Positions 14,597-21,702 of a stretch of 23,657 bases of DNA are shown here, one piece after another. This stretch comes from an uncultured Flavobacteriales bacterium (GTDB lineage: Bacteria; Bacteroidota; Bacteroidia; Flavobacteriales; Crocinitomicaceae), in assembly GCA_946479985.1 (NCBI GenBank), contig CAMLIF010000059.1, forward strand, positions 1 through 23,657, given 5' to 3'. Numbering within the stretch: the first letter of the stretch is position 1; every line of letters starts with the position of its first letter. The position numbers and the translations under genes were made by a program. Under the pieces are notes generated by a model. It worked only from the letters and a program-made list of their open reading frames with translations, had not been told where the DNA came from and did not search any database.

Positions 14597-16507
14597 ATGA
14601 TCAATATGGAGATTCCACACATTCAATCTTTCGAAGAATACCAGCAGGTTTACCGGAAAAGTGTTTCAGAGCCCGAAGCTTTTTGGGATGATGTAGCCGG
14701 AACATTTCAATGGAAAAAGCCCTGGTCAAAAACTTTAGACTGGAATTTTACAGAGCCCAATGTGAATTGGTTTGTTGACGGGAAATTGAACATTACGGAA
14801 AACATGCTTGATCGGCATTTGGCGACACGAGGCGATAAAAAAGCCATTATCTGGGAGCCAAATGAACCGGGAAATCCAACTGTTTCATATTCTTATAAAG
14901 AACTGCATGCAAAAGTTTGCCAATTGGCGAATGGATTGAAATCACTTGGAGTAGAAAAAGGTGATCGTGTTTGTATCTATATGCCCATGATTCCTGAATT
15001 GGCTATGGCTGTTATGGCGTGCGCACGTATTGGAGCAATTCATTCGGTAGATTTCGCCGGATTTTCTGCTTCGGCCCTGGCTGACAGAATTGAGGATGCA
15101 CAGACAAAACTGGTTCTCACAGCCGATGGAATGAACCGTGGAGCTAAGCAGATGACTTTAAAAAATGTGGTAGACGAAGCAGTTGAGAATTGTTCCTCGG
15201 TTAAGCATTGCCTGATATTTAATTGCATCGGATCAAATCCGGAAATGAAACCCGGACGAGATCTTTGGTGGAATGAGGTTGTTGAAAATCAACCGGAATT
15301 CTGTGAGGCAGAAGAAATGGATTCGGAAGATCCGTTGTTTATTTTATATACATCGGGCTCTACGGGAAAACCGAAAGGCGTTGTACATACCTGTGGCGGT
15401 TATATGGTTTATACTGCATATTCGTTTAAGAATGTCTATCAGTATGAGGAACAGGACATTTTTTGGTGTACTGCTGATATTGGCTGGATAACCGGGCATT
15501 CATACATTGTTTATGGTCCGCTGCTGAATGGTGCAACAACCGTAATGTTCGAAGGAATTCCAACGTATCCGGATGCTTCGCGTTTTTGGCAGATTGTAGA
15601 GAAGCACCAGGTAAACCAGTTTTTAACCGCTCCAACCGCAATTCGTTCGTTGATGGCCTCAGGAACTGAGCCTGTAGAAAGGCATGAAATGAAATCACTG
15701 AAAGTACTTGGGACAGTTGGCGAACCAATCAATGAAGAAGCCTGGCAATGGTATTACGAGCATGTTGGAAAAGGTAATTGTCCTGTTGTTGATAATTGGT
15801 GGCAGACTGAAACTGGCGGAATTATGATCTCAGGATTGGGAGATATTTCTCCGTTAAAACCAACTTTTGCAGGTTATCCGCTTCCCGGAATTCAACCTGT
15901 GTTATTGAACCAGGAAGGAAAAGAAATTGAAGGAGCTAACGAAGAAGGGTATTTGTGTGTAAAATTCCCATGGCCATCTATGCTGCGCACAACTTATGGC
16001 GATCATGAACGCTGTCGCGTGACATACTTTTCACATTACAACGGCTACTATTTTACCGGAGATGGGGCAAAACGCGATGAAAGCGGAATGTATCGAATTA
16101 TTGGAAGAATAGACGATGTGATTAATGTTTCTGGTCACCGGTTCGGAACAGCGGAAATAGAAAACGCCATTAATGAGGATGAAGCGGTTATTGAATCGGC
16201 GGTTGTTGGTTATCCACATCCAGTAAAAGGACAAAGTATTTACGCGTTTGTCGTTTGTGAACATTTACCTGATGATTTAACTGCTGCGAGAAAGAGTATT
16301 TTTGATACAGTTACCAAGGAAATCGGGAAAATTGCACTGCCGGAGAAAATCCAGTTTGTTTCCGGGTTGCCAAAAACACGCTCCGGAAAGATCATGCGAC
16401 GTATTTTGCGCAAAGTGGCTGAAGGAGAAATCAATTCGTTAGGCGATACCAGTACGTTATTGGACCCAGCTGTTGTAGATGAGATTGTGAAAGGAGTTAT
16501 TGGTTAG
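14597..16507 (+). CDS. acs: Acetyl-CoA synthetase (AMP-forming)
   Basis: This enzyme activates acetate with ATP to acetyl-AMP and then acetyl-CoA, in the cytoplasm. Its 636 residues compare with about 650 in the family. Visible motifs in order: P-loop YTSGSTGKPKG (251-261), VVDNWWQTETGG (397-408, with the Trp pair at 401-402 that restricts the pocket to acetate), YFTGDGAKRD (485-494), the hinge GRIDDVINVSGHR (503-515) and the C-terminal PKTRSGKIMRR (592-602), whose Lys598 is the adenylation lysine and the usual acetylation control site. One departure is seen: the usual HSVVFGGFS is HSVDFAGFS at 149-157, next to the CoA site. ATG at 14597 is the start used; the ATG three codons on (MEIPH) is equally possible. 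The gene is monocistronic, after the REP-like palindrome. Confidence 0.96.
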   Translation: MINMEIPHIQSFEEYQQVYRKSVSEPEAFWDDVAGTFQWKKPWSKTLDWNFTEPNVNWFVDGKLNITENMLDRHLATRGDKKAIIWEPNEPGNPTVSYSYKELHAKVCQLANGLKSLGVEKGDRVCIYMPMIPELAMAVMACARIGAIHSVDFAGFSASALADRIEDAQTKLVLTADGMNRGAKQMTLKNVVDEAVENCSSVKHCLIFNCIGSNPEMKPGRDLWWNEVVENQPEFCEAEEMDSEDPLFILYTSGSTGKPKGVVHTCGGYMVYTAYSFKNVYQYEEQDIFWCTADIGWITGHSYIVYGPLLNGATTVMFEGIPTYPDASRFWQIVEKHQVNQFLTAPTAIRSLMASGTEPVERHEMKSLKVLGTVGEPINEEAWQWYYEHVGKGNCPVVDNWWQTETGGIMISGLGDISPLKPTFAGYPLPGIQPVLLNQEGKEIEGANEEGYLCVKFPWPSMLRTTYGDHERCRVTYFSHYNGYYFTGDGAKRDESGMYRIIGRIDDVINVSGHRFGTAEIENAINEDEAVIESAVVGYPHPVKGQSIYAFVVCEHLPDDLTAARKSIFDTVTKEIGKIALPEKIQFVSGLPKTRSGKIMRRILRKVAEGEINSLGDTSTLLDPAVVDEIVKGVIG

Positions 16508-16561
16508 TTTTTAAAACGTTGAATCGATTACTCTCAGCAAGTACTCGCCGTTTTCAATAAC

Positions 16562-17218
16562 TCATGTTACTTCGTAGCCGTCAAAGTCAGAACCGTTCTT
16601 CATATAAATGTAAACACGTTTTTTGTCTTCAGACTGATAGACCTTGCAAAACTGCTTTTCAGGTTTGGCTTGTTTTCCTTTTCCTGATGAATGGTATTCT
16701 TCTGAACAAAAATTCGGTTCATACAGCCCTGCAAATGCGCTTGCTGGAAGCTCCTGCGGCCAATGAATATTAAACCAAAACTTGACTTCCGTGATTTGGT
16801 TTTTTGGAATTTCGCCTTCTGCTCCCCACACGGGTAAATCATTTATTTCCTTTACCCAACCCTTAACGCTGTCAAGGTAGGTAATCTTGTTTTCATCAGC
16901 CACAAAAGGTTTCGATCCAATGGAAACATGTAGATTCGTTGAAATCCAGTTTCCTGATTCGAACAAAACATAATTGCCGGAGCAGCCAAGAAGTGGAATT
17001 TCTGTCAATTTTGGAGCTGGTAAAGTGTCCTGATCAATCGTTTCGTAATCAGCAATATTGAAGGTTTCAATTTCTCTTCTGATTTGTACGTTTCCAAGTC
17101 GGTCGAAACTTTCGCTATTGTCCCGTGGTATTTCAATGGGATCTTGCTGGGAATATCCGGATAAGGACAGGCATAAAACAAAAGTAGCTGTGATTCTTCG
17201 AGTAAGGTTGTTTTTCAT
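16562..17218 (-). CDS. Secreted hypothetical protein
   Basis: I do not recognise this 218-residue protein. It has a typical signal peptide (positively charged MKNNLTRR, hydrophobic core, cut near GYSQ-QDP). The mature part is rich in W, E and N, with strand-like segments such as NYVLFESGNWISTNLHVSIG and ITEVKFWFNIHWPQE, and ends in KRVYIYMKNGSDFDGYEV. Four cysteines (near residues 16, 79, 171 and 190) include three in the mature protein. It carries no lipobox or T9SS domain, so it is probably periplasmic. It follows the 168-residue hypothetical gene by 14 bases on the same strand and is the last gene of a likely three-gene unit. Its 3' end faces acs, with 54 bases and no clear terminator between them. 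Confidence 0.7.
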   Translation of the reverse strand: MKNNLTRRITATFVLCLSLSGYSQQDPIEIPRDNSESFDRLGNVQIRREIETFNIADYETIDQDTLPAPKLTEIPLLGCSGNYVLFESGNWISTNLHVSIGSKPFVADENKITYLDSVKGWVKEINDLPVWGAEGEIPKNQITEVKFWFNIHWPQELPASAFAGLYEPNFCSEEYHSSGKGKQAKPEKQFCKVYQSEDKKRVYIYMKNGSDFDGYEVT

Positions 17219-17232
17219 AATTGCTTATAAAC

Positions 17233-17739
17233 TTAAAAGGCCTCTTTTGTTACGATCTCAATAAAATCGCCTGTAGAATCGAATCGGTAATACGGGATCT
17301 CTATTTCCATGAGAATTTCAATTCCCCGGGCTGGCCGCTTGTCATCCATTGGGTAATCAAAATAAGTATCCACGAGGTAAGTTTTACTATTATCAAACAG
17401 CGCACAGGAGTATTGTTTGTCGTCATAATCGGGGTGATCGTATCCGGTTAAGGTCCTGGTGTTATAATCTTTCGAGATTTTTCTCGCTATGTGTAAACCT
17501 CGTCGTTCATCCTCATTATCGCCGCCTGATTCGACTGTTATGTAATAAGGAAAATCTTTTTTAGCTTCATCAAAATCTAATTGAAGCCATACGTGGTCCA
17601 AGCGTTTCCAGTTAATTTCCTTTGGATAAATTATTTCCGGATCACTGGCAAAAATGACAAAATCGGGAAAAAGTTCCAGAAGACTTTTCTTGACCTGATC
17701 AAAGGTTAATTCGTGATCAACGCTAATAACTGAAATCAT
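17233..17739 (-). CDS. Cytoplasmic acidic hypothetical protein
   Basis: This 168-residue protein has no signal peptide or membrane segment and no motif I can name. It is acidic and rich in D and Y, with clusters such as GYDHPDYDDKQY and TYFDYPMDD. Predicted strand/helix alternation in the first half (VDHELTFDQVKKSLLELFPDF) suggests a small alpha/beta fold. Acidic single-domain proteins of this size include many contact-dependent-toxin immunity proteins, but no toxin gene is nearby and I do not make that call. It lies between a Pr6Pr-family membrane protein (13 bases upstream) and a secreted hypothetical (14 bases downstream), all on one strand. Function unknown. Confidence 0.65.
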   Translation of the reverse strand: MISVISVDHELTFDQVKKSLLELFPDFVIFASDPEIIYPKEINWKRLDHVWLQLDFDEAKKDFPYYITVESGGDNEDERRGLHIARKISKDYNTRTLTGYDHPDYDDKQYSCALFDNSKTYLVDTYFDYPMDDKRPARGIEILMEIEIPYYRFDSTGDFIEIVTKEAF

Positions 17740-17752
17740 TTTGGTAATTGAT

Positions 17753-18379
17753 TTATGAAAGTTGTTTTTTCGTAATCATTCGGTTAATCCAAATAAGAAA
17801 AATACCAGCTCCGAAAAAAACAGCGATCATCACAATTACATTTACGGAAACTGTGCTATAGCCGTATTTGTCAGCATCCAGAAATGGATAGGGATACCAA
17901 TGAACTATTGCGCCGCGAATCATAGAATAGATCAGGTAAACAGTCGGGAAAATAACCCACATGAGCCCGTCTTTCCAGTGCAAACGGTTTTTAGGTGTGA
18001 AAAATGCCCAATAAGCAATGTAGAGAATCGGAACCAAAACGTGCAGCATGTTATCTACGGTATAACCCCAGCCTTCAAGAGCAATTAATCCACGGAGAAC
18101 TGTATTGTAAACCAATGCGACGATGAAAATATACAGTACGGTTGCCGTTTGTACGGAAGTGCCTGAGAAGAATAGACCGGCTTTAGTACGTGGCAGAAAT
18201 ACCGAACAAGTTAGTCCGATCGCAATGAGCAGGTTACATTGAATGGTAAAGAAACTCAGGAAATTTCCGAGAGATCCGGTTGATAAAACCCATTGAAGGA
18301 TAACGGAAAACCATGCAGTGAGCGCTACTAATACACCATAATAGGGCTTGATCAGAGAATATTGATTAGTTGCTTCCAT
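17753..18379 (-). CDS. Pr6Pr-family integral membrane protein
   Basis: This 208-residue protein has about six transmembrane helices and matches the Pr6Pr (FAR-17a/AIG1-like) family. Hallmarks are the first helix pair, LVALTAWFSVILQWVLS, then GNFLSFFTIQCNLLIAIGL (the FTIQsN motif), LYIFIVALVYNTVLRG, and the loop HVLVPILYIAYWAFF with its conserved histidine. Later comes YPYPFLDADKYGY before the last helix. Eukaryotic relatives (AIG1/ADTRP) hydrolyse fatty acid esters of hydroxy fatty acids by a Thr/His mechanism, but whether bacterial members do so is unproven. It is the first gene of a tight three-gene unit. The divergent M14 peptidase gene starts 120 bases away. Confidence 0.8.
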   Translation of the reverse strand: MEATNQYSLIKPYYGVLVALTAWFSVILQWVLSTGSLGNFLSFFTIQCNLLIAIGLTCSVFLPRTKAGLFFSGTSVQTATVLYIFIVALVYNTVLRGLIALEGWGYTVDNMLHVLVPILYIAYWAFFTPKNRLHWKDGLMWVIFPTVYLIYSMIRGAIVHWYPYPFLDADKYGYSTVSVNVIVMIAVFFGAGIFLIWINRMITKKQLS

Positions 18380-18499
18380 ATTTTAAATATAACAAATCAA
18401 TTGTATGAATTGGAGTTCTTTTTTGAATCCTGAGCTTATGCTAAATCATTTTTGCTTTGTAACTTAGCGCGCTAATCCGCTTATTGGTAAAAAACCCAC

Positions 18500-19669
18500 A
18501 TGAAACACGCCTTATTTCTGCTTGTTGCATTTACTGTATTGAGAATCTCCGCTTTCGGGCAGGTTCTTCCTGTGGTTGATACTCTGCAGAAGCCTGATTC
18601 CACTTTGGTTGCCAGAATACTGGTTCAGGATATTCTGGTGCGCGATTCTCTGGATCTGCAATTCTACGTTGTGGAAGACACCAGCATGTATACCTTTGAA
18701 ATGATCCAGAACGACATTTCTTATTTTGAAGCTACCTGGCCTGAATTTGTTAAAGCTAAAACAATTGGTAATTCAGAGTTCGGACTTCCGCTGCGGGGTT
18801 TTACACTTGCCAAGAACGATCAGCCTAAACCAATGGTTTTTATGGTAGGAAATATTCACGCACGCGAAGATTTCAGTTCTAAAATGACCATGAAAGTGGC
18901 TAATGTGATGCTGCTTTCTCTTGTCGGGAAAAGTGATTTATATCCCGGATTGACTTCGATGCTCGATGTGGTAGATATTTTCTTTTTGCCGGTAGCCAAT
19001 CCGGATGGGCTGAAGATTGCGCAGAATGATCTCGGAGTAATCGAATCCCAGGCCAGGATGTGGTTTGATTCGATTTATATCGATGAAACAATCCTGGAAT
19101 GGAAAGCCAATGGAAAAGGTATCGATTTGAACAGTTCATTCGATGACAATCATTGGGCTGTAAAGAAAGGCGGGAATTTTCATGCTAAACGGGCTTCGGA
19201 AGGTTTTAAAGGCCGCTTTGCGGCTGAACCAATAGAAACTCAGGTGCTGCAGAATTTCATTCAAACAAACCGGCCGATCTGTACAATTTCTTTTCATACC
19301 AAAGGAAACATTTTGTATTGGGCAGATGCCATTACGCACCCCATGTTTGAAGATATAGACACCAAAATGTCGGCTGATGCGCGAAAAGCTTCCGGTTTCG
19401 AATTAGGGAAGATTGGCACAAAACCCTCTGATTTTGGCAGCGGATTAGAAAATTATGTGCGTTCAAAATCAGGCTCAATTGGAGTGTGTGTAGAATTGTC
19501 GTGCGGTGGCGGTGGCAGAAAACAGCATCCCGACTGTTTGTTTAATGCACTTGTTTGGCAAAAAGCATGGGAAATTCCTTTTATCTATTTGGTGAACGCC
19601 GTTCAATACAAAGAAGATCTCTTACGCATTCAGGACCAGTTTTACGGAAAGCTCGAAGATAAACCTTAG
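18500..19669 (+). CDS. Secreted M14-family zinc peptidase
   Basis: This 389-residue exported protein (signal peptide to about residue 20, AFG-QVL) has the M14 metallopeptidase core. The zinc ligands are in HARE (H120, E123) and FHTKGN (H266); the general base is E332 in VCVELSCGG. LPVANPDG (163-170) and AAEPIET (241-247) are also family signatures. The set resembles the bacterial gamma-D-glutamyl-diaminopimelate peptidase branch (cell-wall peptide cleavage) as much as classical carboxypeptidases. The usual DLNRNF, whose Arg binds the substrate carboxylate, is DLNSSF at 209-214. A propeptide-like stretch fills about 21-80. It is a single gene ending in a strong bidirectional terminator. A zinc enzyme is likely; the specificity is open. 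Confidence 0.87.
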   Translation: MKHALFLLVAFTVLRISAFGQVLPVVDTLQKPDSTLVARILVQDILVRDSLDLQFYVVEDTSMYTFEMIQNDISYFEATWPEFVKAKTIGNSEFGLPLRGFTLAKNDQPKPMVFMVGNIHAREDFSSKMTMKVANVMLLSLVGKSDLYPGLTSMLDVVDIFFLPVANPDGLKIAQNDLGVIESQARMWFDSIYIDETILEWKANGKGIDLNSSFDDNHWAVKKGGNFHAKRASEGFKGRFAAEPIETQVLQNFIQTNRPICTISFHTKGNILYWADAITHPMFEDIDTKMSADARKASGFELGKIGTKPSDFGSGLENYVRSKSGSIGVCVELSCGGGGRKQHPDCLFNALVWQKAWEIPFIYLVNAVQYKEDLLRIQDQFYGKLEDKP

Positions 19670-19680
19670 ATTATTGATTA

Positions 19681-19720
19681 AAAAAGTAGAGGGCGAATTA
19701 TTATTCGCCCTCTACTTTTT
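19681..19720. terminator. Strong bidirectional terminator
   Basis: Arms 19681-19698 and 19703-19720 pair perfectly over 18 bp (core GTAGAGGGCGAAT/ATTCGCCCTCTAC) with a 4-base TATT loop, and have A-runs on the left and T-runs on the right. It separates the M14 peptidase gene from the convergent LURP-one-like gene. Confidence 0.9.
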
Positions 19721-19734
19721 TATTGCTATAATTA

Positions 19735-20382
19735 TTAACCTCTTCTTCTTTCCATCAGGATCATCATCATCCATGAAAGAGCTGCGTTTTCTTCCTCTTC
19801 CGGAGTTGTTTCACCGACTTTTGAGACAGAGAAATGGCGACCAAGCATAGAAGCATCTTTTTTCAGTTTGAAAACTTCAGTTCCGTCTTCTTTTTTCATG
19901 GTGTATTTCGGATTGAACATGTATCCTGAGAACATTCCTACCAATGGAATTTCACTCAGCATTGCGTCAAACACTTTTGTCCAGCCGTTATCTTCCTGGA
20001 TCGTGAATTGATATTCATCGTTCTTGTCGTAGATTTCGTAACGCGCTTTCCAGATTGAGGCCATTCCTTTACGAGCTACACGACCCAATTTGTTTCCGTT
20101 CGCATCAGAGAAGATGTATGATGCAGAAAAATCGATCCATTTGTTCGCTTTAATGGTGTAAAGAACCTGAGATTTTTTCTCGTTGTTGAATACCTGGATT
20201 TCATCAATGAATTTGAACATTTTCTGACGCACGTAGGCTTGTGTTGATCCGGCAGAATCTTTAATCACGAAATCATTTGCCAGTGTTCCGATCTTAAACG
20301 AAAATTTCAAAGGGTACGAGAAGTTCGAGATTGTTTTGGCTCCATCAACCACTTGTACATCTGTGTCTAATAATTCACTCAT
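19735..20382 (-). CDS. LURP-one-related (tubby-like fold) protein
   Basis: This 215-residue cytoplasmic protein is almost entirely beta-strand around one C-terminal hydrophobic helix, as in the LURP-one/phospholipid-scramblase fold. The strand pattern includes FVIKDSAGSTQAYVRQKMFK, EIQVFNNEKKSQVLYTIKA, YIFSDANGNKLGRVARKG, ASIWKARYEIYD, and YTMKKEDGTEVFKLKKD, where the DxxGxxxxxxxxK turns are typical. The segment LSEIPLVGMFSGYMF is the probable central helix, and the C-terminus is Met-rich (SWMMMILME). Bacterial members have no settled function; membrane association is possible by analogy with scramblases. It lies 28 bases downstream of the DUF1801 gene on the same strand. Confidence 0.75.
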   Translation of the reverse strand: MSELLDTDVQVVDGAKTISNFSYPLKFSFKIGTLANDFVIKDSAGSTQAYVRQKMFKFIDEIQVFNNEKKSQVLYTIKANKWIDFSASYIFSDANGNKLGRVARKGMASIWKARYEIYDKNDEYQFTIQEDNGWTKVFDAMLSEIPLVGMFSGYMFNPKYTMKKEDGTEVFKLKKDASMLGRHFSVSKVGETTPEEEENAALSWMMMILMERRRG

Positions 20383-20410
20383 AGTAGATTTATTTATGTT
20401 TAGTTATTGT

Positions 20411-20866
20411 TTAACGTTTCAGTGCTGTTTCGTAGCGCTCAATCCACTCTTCAACAGTCATTTTAGCAGCAAGTTCTCCAATCAGATCAAAAGGAATGTT
20501 TTCTGCTTTCTTAAACCGGATACAGGATTTTCCCATATCCAGCTTGCCTTTTACCCTTTTGGCGTATTCGTCTGTAAACCATTTCAATAGTTGAGGATCG
20601 GAATACAGGCCCATGTGATAAAGAGCAATAAAATTCTTTTGCGATGCGAAACTCATAAAAGGGAGTGGCTGCTTCGGGTCACAATGATATCCGTTCGGAT
20701 AAATACTGTGCGGAACTCCGTAGCCGATCATATTATAAGAAATCCCTTCTGAAAAGCCTTCCGGAAGATTTTCAACGATTGTTTTACGAAGTCTGTTCAA
20801 TGCTTCTTGCCTGTCCTCCGGACAGTTCGCAATAATTTCATCCACATTTTTTCCCGGAACAATCAT
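20411..20866 (-). CDS. DUF1801 (YdhG-like) protein
   Basis: This 151-residue protein matches the DUF1801/YdhG group, small alpha/beta proteins with a frataxin-related fold. It shows the N-terminal helix RQEALNRLRKTIVENLPEG, the signature EGISYNMIGYGVP, then PFMSFASQKNFIALYHMGLY and the conserved GKSCIRFKKAENIPFDLI. It has no signal peptide or membrane segment. B. subtilis YdhG is described as a frataxin homologue active in iron delivery, but many DUF1801 members are uncharacterised and I do not extend that role here. The gene lies 111 bases after rsmG and 28 bases before the LURP-one-like gene, all on one strand. Confidence 0.82.
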   Translation of the reverse strand: MIVPGKNVDEIIANCPEDRQEALNRLRKTIVENLPEGFSEGISYNMIGYGVPHSIYPNGYHCDPKQPLPFMSFASQKNFIALYHMGLYSDPQLLKWFTDEYAKRVKGKLDMGKSCIRFKKAENIPFDLIGELAAKMTVEEWIERYETALKR

Positions 20867-20977
20867 CTTCTTTTCAAGTAAATCGTGACTAAAATAGAAA
20901 GACTCTGTGAGTTTTAACTACTTTGGGAAGGGAAATCTTTCAACAAATAAAGAATTTGGTGAAGTTTGATTTCGATC

Positions 20978-21604
20978 TCAGGTGTTCACTTTTACGTAAA
21001 CAACTGCCTTTGTTTCAAAGAATTCCTCTTCAAAAATTTCGTTTAACGGGTGAATGATGTAAGGATGTTTTAACGGTGCGAGTTCTTCCGTCAGATCACC
21101 GCCTTTCAAATAAAGAATACCGTTATTCAACGGATTGATGGATTGTTTCAGGAATTTCCCTTTTGTCCAGGGCATAAATTGCGGCATGGCAGTTACGGCT
21201 CTGCTGACAATAAAATCGAATTGTTCTTTGATCTCTTCAGCACGTGCATGTGTTGCACGAACATTCGTTAAGCCTAAGGCCGCAGCAACTTCTGTAACTA
21301 CTTTGATTTTCTTCCCGATAGAATCTACGAGGTGAAACTGAACATTCGGAAATAAAATAGCCAGCGGAATTCCGGGAAAACCACCACCTGTTCCTATGTC
21401 TAAAACCGAAGATCCATCAGCAAATTCCATGATCTTGGCAATCCCCAATGAATGAAGTACATGGCGTTCGTAAAAGTCTTCCGTGTCTTTTCGTGAAATC
21501 ACATTGATCTGCGCATTCCAATGAACGTACAATTCCTGCAGCTGCTCAAATTGTGAACGCTGATCTTCTGTGAGATTTGGGAAATATTTGAGGATTAACT
21601 CCAT
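20978..21604 (-). CDS. rsmG: 16S rRNA (guanine-N7)-methyltransferase RsmG
   Basis: RsmG methylates G527 of 16S rRNA with S-adenosylmethionine; its loss gives low-level streptomycin resistance. The 208 residues match the family length. The N-terminal helices (FEQLQELYVHWNAQINVISRK) precede the SAM-binding motif VLDIGTGGGFPGIPLAI, then FHLVDSIGKKIKVV and VRATHARAEEI, and the motif DFIVSRAVTAMPQF. I start at the ATG at 21604 (MELILKYFP). The frame is open for nine more codons upstream, but that extension is an artefact of the adjacent G/C-rich repeat. The gene lies about 100 bases downstream of purL on the same strand, with the repeat between them. Confidence 0.95.
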   Translation of the reverse strand: MELILKYFPNLTEDQRSQFEQLQELYVHWNAQINVISRKDTEDFYERHVLHSLGIAKIMEFADGSSVLDIGTGGGFPGIPLAILFPNVQFHLVDSIGKKIKVVTEVAAALGLTNVRATHARAEEIKEQFDFIVSRAVTAMPQFMPWTKGKFLKQSINPLNNGILYLKGGDLTEELAPLKHPYIIHPLNEIFEEEFFETKAVVYVKVNT

Positions 21605-21613
21605 AATGTGAGA

Positions 21614-21698
21614 CTCAACCACCCTCCTCAATCCTCCCTCAAGGGAGGAAGTTAAATCTGTCTCCCCTTTGGAGGGGGATTAAGGGGGAGGGCAGATT
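21614..21698. repeat. G/C-rich nested inverted repeat between purL and rsmG
   Basis: The gap between purL and rsmG is filled by C-rich then G-rich DNA, unlike the AT-rich spacers elsewhere. It contains a short palindrome CCTCCCT-CA-AGGGAGG (21633-21648), a second imperfect one (CCCC-TTTGGA-GGGG, 21664-21677), and outer pairings in which CCCTCCTCAATCC on the left matches GGATTAAGGGGGAGGG on the right with mismatches. AATCTG (21655-21660) and CAGATT (21693-21698) add a further pair. Sequences of this CTCCCTTT/GGAGGGGG type occur as dispersed intergenic repeats in Flavobacteriia, as I recall. It may act as a hairpin at the end of the purL transcript. Confidence 0.65.
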
Positions 21699-21702
21699 GT
21701 TT

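Noticed and set aside
17233..17739. Immunity protein of a toxin system
   Set aside because: Size and acidity fit, but there is no toxin gene, effector marker or recognisable immunity family in the neighbourhood.
21605..21631. Nine-residue extension of RsmG (MRRVVESHI)
   Set aside because: It lies at the edge of the repeat, and family proteins start close to MELILKYFP.
21614..21698. Riboswitch or other structured RNA upstream of rsmG
   Set aside because: The structure is a run of simple C-rich/G-rich palindromes with no conserved riboswitch core that I can recognise.
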